Shown one piece after another: positions 34,101-46,100 of a DNA stretch of 64,000 nt. Numbering within the stretch: position 1 is the stretch's first letter; each line of letters opens with the position of its first letter. Both the position numbers and the translations under genes were made by a program. Under the pieces are notes generated by a model. The model ran no database searches, was not told the DNA's origin, and was given only the letters and a program-made list of their open reading frames with translations. Origin of the DNA: Ulota crispa (Eukaryota > Streptophyta > Bryopsida > Orthotrichales > Orthotrichaceae); assembly GCA_963920765.1 (NCBI GenBank), contig OY987249.1, positions 2,389,230-2,453,229 of the forward strand, in the 5' to 3' direction.

Positions 34101-37100
34101 CTCCTAGATACGATCATGAACGCCTGTGGTGACCTGCGAGATGAATTGCGCTGTCGACCTATCGAGACTCTCATGGAATTCAAGTTTGCCACACTGCTGA
34201 TGCAAATTGAGAAATGCCCGCAGAACATCAAGTCGCACGAGCTATACGAGGAAATTTACACAGCGTGTGGGACCCTAGGTGCCTCATTGCAGTCCGAGAG
34301 AGTGAGCTTGCGGTACATCATTTCCAGCTCTCTCAGCGGAGATTGGGAGAAGATCTTTCACTTCATGGGCAACGCATCTTTTGTAGCTGCAGTTAAGAAA
34401 GCACACAAAGATCTCTTAGTCTACAGAAAGCGACTTCAGGGATTTGAGGTGCTGGTCTACACCATTTGCCCATTTCTTACTGACAATAACGTCCGGGTTG
34501 TGGATTATACAAAGTGGAGGGATTGGTTGGCGATGCGGTCCTCTGAGTGGAAGAATTTCACCCTTAGGCAAATCCATTCCTCTCCAGACCACTGGCCCAG
34601 CGAAGTACACACGGTGATATTTGATTACCTCGATCACGTCATCACCTTACATGGCTCTCGGGTTTTTCTTAATATCCTTTTGGAAGCTGTACCAGGCCGT
34701 GCCGAAAGGACTTCTCCAATCACCGACTATGAGAAGTATCTCGAGATTACAGTACCTAAGGTTGCAAACGAGCTATTCCCGCAGGCAGTGCATCAGTACA
34801 AGGAGGAAATGCGATTATACGTTGCGATGAATGTAAAATTCGACAAGATTTTGATGGAACGCGTTTGCGTTTTGTTGGACGGCGTCGATTCGAATGCTGT
34901 GGAGACCGAGTTTGAATGTGCGCGAAGACAACTCGGTTGGAGCTCGACTGAGATGCATGAGTTTCTGAAACGTTCTCCGGAGAATGGGACCAACATTGTT
35001 GACTACTTGCAATTGTGGAAGGGCGTCAGTGTTCTTAAGGAATTACATGCGATCTTGCCGTTGGTGGCGAGTGTGTTTGATTTGAATGAGGACTGTGATG
35101 GTCTCGTTCAGAGGATATGGAATGTTGTCACCGAGTGTACTTTGCAGTGTTCTCTCCAACTGTTTCGCGAAGTGCTTCAGAAAGATGGTCGAACTGTTTT
35201 GGCCCTCTTCTCTACGTCAGAATTGGACATTTTCAAGGAGCTTACCAAAACTGGGCACCTTATCATGTTTCTGAGAGAGAGCGTTCAGGAAGATCTTCGA
35301 CACTTGCTTGATGCTGTTGAAGATCCCAACGCCACACAAACGTGGGAAGGCCTTATCAACGACTTAATCGATCTCCAACGTATGTCCTAGACTTGGCCCA
35401 ACTGAAATTGCAAATTTTTAGTTTAGTTACTTTCATGTCCATTTGTTATTAACTTCTTATTTTCTTCGTTACTATGTGATTCAGTGATGCTTGCAATGGT
35501 CATTGCAGTTGTCTGTTGGGAACGAATCTGGTATATTCTCAAAAGGGAAGCTGAATATCTGTTTTCAAAACTAATTGCAGGAATATTCCGTCCGATTTTG
35601 TGTGCGAAGACAGCATGCTTCAAGGATCTTCGTGAAGCTGTTGAAGTAGAATTGAAAACCTCGAGGTCAAACTCTCACCATCTTTGCGAAAAGCTAAAGG
35701 CATGTAACAAGGAGGCTCATGGTCTACGTCAATATTTCCTCGGAGTAGCTAATCGGATGTACAAAGACAATGACCAAATCGCGGGCATCTTGAACAACGG
35801 AAAGTACTTTTTCTCCCTGAGTGAGGACGGATGTTTCTTAGTGCTTGTTTGTAGCAATGTGGATCCATTACAGTCGGAATCATCAAAATCTTCTGGCAAC
35901 ACGCAACCTCATGTAAGCTCCCAAGACCTGAAGTCATACTCCTTGACTCAGTTGCAGGAACTTCGTAGCCGAGCAAGGTGGACCATCAGTTCTAACACAT
36001 ACGTAAAGAAGTCCAAGACTGCGCAAACGTTTGGTAAAACGCATTCCTCAACTTAATTCTTAGTTTTTTAATAGTCTTTTGCAAATTTAGTTTAAAAAAA
36101 ATCTTCTCTGAAGTATTTGCTCGACAGTCGGCATCAACGACTTGCTGTTGTGCTATGTATTGTAGGCGCGGATTGGGCTAGCACGGACGCAGAAACTATT
36201 GAGACCACGGAGAGGTGTGCTGTTGTATTCATTAGCCACATCGACGTTGCGGAACAAATTGTTGCCATACTAACGAAGCTACACAGTTGCGGCCATTTCT
36301 TTTACGGACATTTTGAGAGGGTTGTCTCCAGCTTCGTAGAGCTACAAACCCTGACCGACCTTCTCAACTCTGAACTTGCTACTTGGAATGCCGCGCTGTT
36401 GAGAGCCCGTATGGAATTTTTGTGCCTCAACTTTTTCCGGTCTGTAGAACTTCGATTAATTCTCGAAGTGCTACTACTGCCGAAGTCTGTTGAACAGTCA
36501 TTCGAGTCTATCAGGAAGTTGGAACATTTTTTCGATTTGTTCAAGTGGGCGGGAGTTCTTTCCGTAGATTTAAACATTGTTCAGAGATCGGTTGCGAAGA
36601 GACTGGTTCCCGATCTCGTCGCTCAAATTGCGGAATCGGCGCATGATAAGGGAGAACGGATATATGATTGCTTGGGTAGAATTAATTCCGTGATTGAGTC
36701 GTCGATGTTTCAGAAGAAAATCGTGAAGAAATCTGATGTTGCGGCGGAGTCTTCTGCAACAAAGAAATCTCAAGACAGAGTGGGGATCTTATTAGCGGAT
36801 GTGGATGACCCGAACGGAGAACTTGATGCAGTTGCGGCGTTGTTTTCCGAGCGGAACCTCATCCTCCATGAAAACGCAAGCAATGTCATCGTGTGTGGCC
36901 CCTCCACTGCTTGGGAAGATCTCAACCTCCTGATGTTGCGATACCTCAATAATGTTGGACGGAAAGATTTCTTCTACTGCATCGCTTACGTCGAACGCCT
37001 CGCGTTTGATTGTCAAGCAGAGTTGGTGACGTTTGTGCAGAACATTAGTCACGAATACCAGATCCATGAAAACGAGCTGGCGTTAGTTTCTTGCTCTCGC

Positions 37101-40100
37101 AGCAAGTTTCTTCAGTCTTTGTCCCAACGTTTACAGGTATTGTAATCTTCTCTTTGGCTCTGCACATGTTTCTATTATTGATCCGTCATTTGTTGTGCGA
37201 CAACTATTTTGTAGGAGAAGTTATGCATCTTGGGATAATGTATCTGAATTCTGCTTTCAGGTTCAAGTTCGTCATATGGCAACTGGAACAAGAGATGCTC
37301 TTGGGATTGAAGGGAATAATCGGTGCAAACATGTGAGGGTAATTACCTCAGATCTACCCGGCATGGGAAAAACGAGATATGTACAGGAACTTGCGGAAAC
37401 TCAAAATGTATGTGGTACCAACTCTTCCCAGAATGTAATTTCTAGATCTAGTTTTTTGAAGCTGATGTTAAGCAACTTGAAAGTTGGGTTTTTTGTAAAT
37501 TTGAAGAGCAACCTCACTCTTGTAATTGTTGTTTATGTGTGAATTTCTTGCAGTATGAATTCTCGCAGCATAATAGCATCAGGACGCTTACAATTAGCGG
37601 GGAAGTATCGCGAAACTTGCTCATCCAACGGTTGAAGAACTTGTTCAAGTGTCCCCCTGTCCAAAATTCATCCATTTTCCTGCACTTGGACATTTCTGTG
37701 GTCAGCAACTCGGAGACGCTGAACGATCTTTTGTTTGAGCTACTAGTGTTGGGCTGCTTGAAGTCTGACCGTGCTGGTTTGTTTCACTTGGACACGAAGT
37801 TCATCGCCATTGAAGTGGCAAACACTTACCACAACTACCTGGCATCAAAGCTTCCCATCACAAGATGGTTCCAAACGGAGCATTTGATTTGGAACATGGA
37901 AAACTTCGAACCGAGTGCTTCGATAACTAGTGATGTTCAAGTCGTGTGCAACTACCTCTCCCGATTGCAAGCTGGGACGATAGACACATGGAACCTGGAA
38001 GGAAAGGACAGGATCTATAGTATGTTTGCCATTTCCAAGCAACAGTGTCGACAGCTCCTGCAGCAATATTTCGTGGATCACTTGCGGGACCAATGCTCCG
38101 CTTCCTTTTCATCATTGGAAACTTTCAATAAGTTATTCGCGCAGCAACTGCGAGAATTTGGGGCTTGTCCCTTCTTTGTTTCCGAGAATTTGATCCACAT
38201 GAGTGCTCAGGCAAACACCCGCTCAATGGTTGTGAGATCAATCCTCGAGGTGTCGCGGGATCTCTCCAGACGCTCTGTGAAACCTTGGCTGGATGAGCAG
38301 CAGGAGCCCACCATGTGCGCCACCGCAGATGTTTTGATGGCGGCAAGGATGGACAACATGCTTCGCTGGTCTGACAGCAAGCATGTGATGATATTTTTCC
38401 AACTGATCGGACGAATGACCGTCTTGTACAAGCACCTCAGCCACGTTCCTACCCCCCTAGTTGACTTATTTCACAGTCAAGGTGCAAAGTTGCCGAATTA
38501 CGAATCACTAACTTCGGCGCAGCTCTATGAGGAATTGTGGCCTATATTGCATAAAACTCGACCGCAGTCCACGCAGGATTCCCTCTACGTGCTCACAGCG
38601 GACAATTTCTTGAAAATGGCCTTGATCTTCACGAAGGTGAAAGCTGATGTTCCCGTCGTGATTATGGGCGAGACGGGCTGTGGAAAAACAAGCCTTCTGC
38701 GTCAGCTAGCTCACTATTGCTGTGTTACTTTCTTGAGCATTACGCTTCACGCCGGAACTACGGAAGACAACATTCGGACGTTTTTACTCGAAGCTGACAC
38801 GCAAGCTTCCAATCTCGTGGTTAGCATTCTCCAAATTTGTTGTGTCTTTTGACGTGTTTCAGCTTAGAGGTAGTTTTTCAGTATCTCGTGAGTATGATGG
38901 AATCTTGCTGCTGCTGAGTTCTGTAGGTATTGTGTCGTCTCACTCAAATCAAGGTCAAAGTGATTCTAATAATCCATAAATTTTAGTCTCATCTAAAATA
39001 CATTTTTTACAAATCTGGTCATTAGCAAACCATGGATCCTTGGTCCTGTAGGGATTAACGCTGTTTGTGTTTCAGCAGGTCTGGGCGTTTCTAGATGAGA
39101 TCAACGCATGTGACCATCTCGGGTTACTTGTTGGCGTCATTTGCCATCGTCTTCTCGATGGCAAACCTCTTCACTCCAACGTCAAGGTTTTGGCAGCGTG
39201 TAACCCGTACCGCAAGCACGACTCCCAAAAGCAACGAGCTGGGCTGTCTGCACAAACGCCAAATTTTGAACACTCAGACAAGGCGTATACAGTGCATCCT
39301 CTTCCAGAAGCACTGGTGGAGAACGTGCAGGACTTCGGCATTCTTAATGCCAAAGATGAGCAGCTGTACATTGAAGCTATGGTGCTGAAGAGCACCAAGT
39401 GCGATCGTTTGTCGTTTCCGTTTGTGGAACTAATTGTCATGTCGCAAATTTTTTTGAAGGAAAAATGTGGTGAAGCCAGTGTCAGCCTTCGTGATGCCAG
39501 GCGGTGTATCGACTTGTTTCTGTTCTTTAGTCAAGATCTGGCGACTCGGCCCTCGTCAATGTTTCTGACTACAGAGCGTCGGACAACGAGAGCTGCTCTT
39601 TTGTCATTCGCACACTGTTACTACTACCGTCTCGCCAGTGACGAAGAGCGGAGAAAGTACAAAAAGAAATACGTGGCAACTATCAATGGCAGCAAGCGGA
39701 GGTAATCTCTAGTTCACCCCTAATCCTTTTTAGGGAATTCACGTTTTGCCGTTAAAAAATCCTGGAACCAGTATAAGAATTAACAATTTGCTGTATTTCA
39801 TCTCCAACGAATGGGCTAAGTGCAGAGCCCTTTCCCCTGCTTTTCAGTGGTCATAGTGGAATTGTATTCTTTGGAGAGTCTTGTCTTCAATATTGAGACG
39901 ATTCCAGTGCGCTAAAGAATGTGAAAAGAATACTACGTGTATTAGTGGTGGAACCTTTTAATATTCAAGCTACCAATGTCATATGATACAAACTAAGTCA
40001 ACAGAATTTGGGTAAATTAGATTACCCGGTAACGTAATTCCAAGATTCCCTAGAGCATCATACACAGGGTTTTTGTTGTTACTATTTCCACCAATCATGT

Positions 40101-43100
40101 TGAGACTCATTATTTGAAGTGTTATTTGCAGATTTGGGTTTAAAAAAGGAGGTTACACTGTGGAGAGTTTTGAGAACGAACTAATTGAGGAGCAGATGAA
40201 TTTATTGGACCACATGGAGATTCCTCCTGGAATTGCCAAAAACCAAGCACTTCGAGAAAACGTTTTTGTCACGCTGACATGCGTTTTGCTGAAGATTCCT
40301 CTGTTTGTAGTGGGCAAGCCTGGATCTGGCAAGACGCTCTCATTACAGCTCATCTTCAGGTACGTGTGGTGATTTTGTTTCAATATTGCAATCTGTGAGG
40401 TTAACGTTGAGGAGTGTTCTGGGGATTATATTTTAAGATAGAGATGAAAATCACACATTTCTAGTTGGGGTAGAGATACTTGTAATTGGCCACCTTTTCA
40501 GTTTATTACGTGTCCTGCTACGCTTCGTCAAAGCTGTACAACTGACTTTGTTAATCCTGTGGCAGCAACTTACGAGGAAGTGGAATGAAAGATCCGTACT
40601 TCCGGCAGAAACCAACAATGTTCATGTTTTCCTATCAAGGCTCCGAGAGCTCGACCTCTGAGGGCATTCTCAAGGTAACACTTACGACAATCTTCCTTCC
40701 TGAAGACCTTACATGCTTCTTAGTTTTTTCGTTGGTTTAGTTTCGTTGATTCAAAGCAAGACATTGGTGTCTGGTCGTGTAGGTCTTCAGCAAGGCATAC
40801 CGTTGTGTTGAAGACAACAAGAGGAAGAATGTGAATGCAGTTGTTGTGGTGGTGCTGGACGAAGTCGGTCTTGCGGAAATCTCAAGCCACAACCCTTTGA
40901 AGGTAACAACACCAGCAAAACGACTCCGAAGCATAGTTCTGTCTCAGTCGAGACTGGCTTCTAGACCGTATAATATCATGCTAAGTTGCAAATTTTATCG
41001 GTGGAACTCAAAGTTAACTGCTCTTAGACAATTTCGTTAAATCTAGACCGAGCTGTCAAGCCCTGCTCATATTTTTCATCTTAATAGTTCTACCAAGGGC
41101 AAGTCTGATTTTTAGTGGTCCTGGGAAGAGTCTTGTTTTTAGCTTCTAGGATGCTTTGAATGTTTGAGGGAAGATTCAGGTGTTCGCTAGTCGTTTTCAT
41201 TGCTTCCAGACATCTTTCTATCAAACCGTTTGACAATAGACTTATATCGTTTCGAGAGCGATTTGTTTAAAGTATTCTGAATTCGAGCTAGTTTGATACT
41301 TGTGAGTAAGTCGGGCAGCAATGATCTTAATCGTTATTTTCAAGATTAGCTGAAGCGGCTAAACACACTGCTAAAAATTGTTAAAAATTCAATTCTTACA
41401 CTGGTATTTACAGCTTTTGTAGCAATAAAAATTAAAGAGTAGAGATTTTGCTAAGTTTAGCCACATTTGTGAACATTGGTGGGCAGGTGTTGCATTCCCT
41501 TCTGGAGCCGGATGGAGATAAGCAAGTTTCTGTCGTCGGTATCAGCAACTGGTCACTGGATGCGGCGAAGATGAACCGAGCAATTCACCTCTCGCAACCC
41601 GACCCGTCGGTATCTGATCTAGTGGCCACGGGCGAGGCCATCCTCGACAGCTATGGCATGCGCAAGATCTATGGCGAAAAGCAAATGGCGGAGATGAAGT
41701 GGTTGGCTGCTGTGTATCACGAGTACCACGTGAGTCAATCCAAGCCGGATTTCCACGGTCTTCGCGACTTCTACTCCCTCGTCAAATCTCTCCGGGGAGA
41801 CGAGAAAGTGCCCAAGCGATGGACTCCTGATGATTTGGTGCAAGCCGTGTGGCGGAACTTCGGAGGGTCTCCCAAAGACACTGCTTCTCTCATTGGCATT
41901 CTGAACCGGTACTTCCCTCAGCTGCGTTTTGAGCCTCCTCCTGCCTTGGACTTGGTCAAGGCCAACCTTGACGACGTTGACGCCCGCCACCTGATGCTGA
42001 TTAGCACTGTACGTACGCCATCCACTTTGAACTGAAAGTCCTCTAATTATGTACAATTCTTATTGGAAGTTACAATGGGGACTAATTGTTGTTCATGTAC
42101 AACGTTGCAATGTTGTCGGTAAGTTCGTTTGTGATGTCTGTGATATGCTCCAGGGAGAATCCGGTGTTGGAATCATTGAGAACATGTTACCTCAAAAGGA
42201 AAAGTTGATCATCGTACACGGGAGCAAGTACAAGGACGACTGCAGTGACGATTATGCGTATTTGATGCTGAGTAACATAATTCTGCACATGGAACATGGA
42301 AGGTGAAGTTTTCTTTAGCCAATCTCTTTTCCAGATCTGAGAGTTGAACCTTAACAACGAAGAGTTTATGGTTTAAACACGACCAATTCAATACTGTAAA
42401 CTACAATCCGGATGTGAACAAATCATATCACCAGAGTGCATTTTAGGCGTCGGTCAACTGACATAATCGAAACAAAGAAGGTTGCCGTCTGACCTACTCG
42501 AAACTGTTTAAAAATATAGGACGCTATGTATGACCTCCTGGTTTTGTAAGGATTCACGAGGCAATGTGGAGAATTTTAGCTTTGGAAGCATTTTTACTGC
42601 TCTAGAAGCACAATTTATGCAAACTTGTTAGTGATTATTATCGTAGCTGGCTCTAAATTCTTAAGAAACTTGATCGGTTTACAGAGATTTTAATTGCAAA
42701 GCTATTGACATGTTGTGCGCTTGTACGGGTATGATCAGGCACATACTGCTGAAGGGAGTAGAGAGAGTGTGGTCATCTCTTTACGACATGTTGAACCAGC
42801 ACTACACAATAGTCGGAGGCCGAAGGAACTGCCGAATTGCAATCGGTGCATTTAGTAACCCGATGTGTTACGTGCATGACAACTTCCGCTGCATTGTGGT
42901 GGTGGATCAGAGCCAAGTGCAGAGCCTGGATCCTCCGTTCCTGAATCGGTTTGAGAAGCAGGTGTTGACCTGGGAGGCTCTGTTGACGCCGCAGCAGGAG
43001 GACGATGTGCAGGTTCTCAAGGTGTGGGTAAAAGCGATGGCGTGCACGTCTGAAGACGATACCAGCGATTTTGAAGAGGATGTCTCCTTCTCCGAGAGCG

Positions 43101-46100
43101 ACTTGATTGCTGGATATTCCGGCGATATGATAGCATCCCTTGTGTTGAAAAACTGGGACACGCAATCAAGTCACGAGGCTTTCCTCACGAGGTAGCTCTC
43201 GCGCACCCAATGTTGCTGAAAACATTTCCTTTGTTTGTTATTGTGTATAATAATAGCTCTTACTTAAGCATAGTTTCACACATACACTCGTGGTTTGGCT
43301 TATTTATGGACATTCAAGTGTTTTTTCTGTGGCAGGTGTAAAGAGGAGTTGTTATTAATTGCATACCCTGATGGGATAATGCGAGCTCATTACTCAAGAA
43401 CATGCCTGCGTGGTGCACCTGATGCCAAGACTTGGACAAACACATATTTCCAGAAGCGGAGTGATCAAGAATCCTTGTTATTTAAGATCCGGGATTATGT
43501 AAGTTTAAAATACTTCGACCTCAAAACTACGTAGCTGGATATCATTGGCTCTGCCAATTTCCGTAAGAATTTGCTTGTGTAGAAACTTATTGTGCTTAGT
43601 TCTTTTGCGGAATTTAGAACGATTTGGAACTTGAGCTGACGTGACACTTTATTTGCTTTTGTGCTCCAGATCTGTGATAAAGCTCTTTGGCAAGACGACT
43701 TGGGTTGTAAGCTGGTACTTACGACAAGGTCCAATGTCCACACCAATGTTAGGTTGTTATTGAAGGATCTCCACGACGTCAAAGTAAGATCCTCACACTT
43801 GGTTTTGGCACTTTGATGAAGTCGTTTTGGCTTTCTTGGTTAATACTTTGGTTTCTCACAAGCTCTTGCACATTAGCATGAGCTTCTTTACCTTGATCTT
43901 GTGTTTTAAATTGCAATTCCTGTTATTATTCATTTAATTCATTTCAGAAAATCGAAGATTGTAACCACTTGTGTGGATTGTCTATTCTCCATACAGATGC
44001 AAATAATTAAGCTTGGAGACTTTACAGCCGAGAGACAGTTAAACACTGCCATTCAACTGTGGTCAGAAAGCTTCAATGACCTTTTGATTATACAATCAGA
44101 TACGGTGTTGGACAAAGACCACTTGCTTCTGGCGAAAGTTCATGTTGAAAGGATACGAACCGAGTTGTTTGCACAGGCGCAGCAGGGTTATCCTAGACAA
44201 AGACACGTGGTTTTTCTTTTGCACAGTCACAGAGGGGAACAAGAGATTTCGTCACCTTTCTCGTTTTTGAGTGGGTGGAAGCAAATCACTCTTGACCAAC
44301 TTCATCAAGAAGACACAGATTACAGGTATATATAATGTTTTTCGTGTTTTTTGTGACAATTTATGTAACATTCTAGAATAGTTCCATCCTCAATTCTCCG
44401 TTGTAGATTCAAATTGAATAAACATTTCAGTTACCCTTGAATGTTACTCCGTAGAGTTAAGAAATTCCAAATTGAGAATGTGGATTTGCGAGGATCATCA
44501 TGAGCTCACATAATGTGTTTAGATTTTTTTTCATGAATTGATTTAAGGCTGTTACTTAGGCAGTTCCTCAAGAATGCTAAGTCCTGTTTGTCTGGGTAAG
44601 CTCCTCTGACAACTGGTACTGGTATGGTCTGAATCTTACAGGGAGTACCTTGACAAAAGCATATCGGAGCTGTTCCAATCCGAGAGATTTCGAGAAGGTC
44701 ACAACTTGATGCTGAAGGTCTTAACTTGGAGCTTTTTGTGCATCAAGTATCCACGAGGAAGACAATCCGCCTCGTACTGCCAGCAAATGGTGCACAACGT
44801 GTGCAACGACAAGGACTTGTACCACTGTTTCATACTCCGAGCAGTCATGTGGTTGGAAGAGGACGCGAAGAAGGACACGGGCAAAGAATGGCAAACGTCG
44901 GTGGTGTGCAATCGAGGCCGCTTAGCATTAGCTTCCAATCTTCACTACGCATTCTCACAGTACGTGGAGGAGAAGCTACGGGAGCCTATTGCCAAACTAG
45001 TCTACGTGCTAGAATCGAAATCTGCCTTGGGGTCCTATTTCAACATGACCCTTGCACAGAGGGAGCTATGGCGGCAGGTGTTTCTAGACAGACAGATGAT
45101 TAACATCGACAACGTCCCACAACCCATGCACCCCGAAGGATACACAATTTTGGACCCTTTACAATTGAACCTCCCCTGGAGCTCATTGTATGCCGAACAC
45201 GTCGACAAACATATGCAGGAGCTTTACCTCTCACGCGTTACAAATCCGGATGTTAATGGACTCGCCTTGGGAATGGCGAAAGACGTCACGGTTTCTCTCC
45301 AGAGTAATCCGTCGATGAAACGAATCGAAGAGTGCGTGACAGAGAATCCTGATGACTATTTTCATGATTTTGCAATGTTATACGCCCCTTACCAATCCAA
45401 TGTGCGGAATGCGGAGCAAGCGTTGGTGTTCGAATGGCTACTCAGGAAGAATGTGTCAGAGCTCAAGGTGCCGTTGATGTTGCATGCGCTTGTATGGCAA
45501 AAGGCGGAGACTTTGAAAGGACAAACACTGTTGGCAAGCTCGTGTTACAGAGATGAAGAGATAGCTAGTGAGGTGGAGAAAAGTAAATGCTCCAGAATTT
45601 TCTCAAAGGAATTCGACGTCAAATTCGCGTTACTGTGTGTTCAGAAGATGTTGCCGTCGGACATGCGGGTGATTGAGAACGCCGGGGGTTTGGAGAAGTG
45701 GTTACACCAGTTCGACGTCTTGATCAAGCTGGTGTCGAACATCAGCGGTAACGCGTTCATCATGTTGATGCTTCGGGTGCTGCAGGACTTTGCCCGTCTC
45801 GTGGTCTTGACTTTTTCAGTGACTGTCGAAGATTTGTGCAGCTTCTCACACTGGTTCCAACGTCAGAACTGTCGACCGTCACTGCAATCGCTTCTCACCA
45901 AAATCATTAGTCTTCTACCAGATGTGAATGCGCTGCAAGGGTTGCACCGGGAAATGTACTTCCGGTTCATTGCGTCCACGTTCTGCCGCCTCCTCGATGC
46001 AACATCTGTGCCGTCTGATGTGATCTTTACCATGAGTGGAGTGATCTTTCGTTTGAAAGCACCGACATGCTTGATGAAGGGCGTCGTGGTTAAACTTCTG

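Noticed and set aside
35485-35580. Extra exon 4 sequence beginning MLAMVIAVVCWERIW
   Set aside because: It keeps frame, but skipping it (acceptor at 35580) also keeps frame and gives a smoother DLQRIFRPILCAKTACF join; the segment looks like intron.
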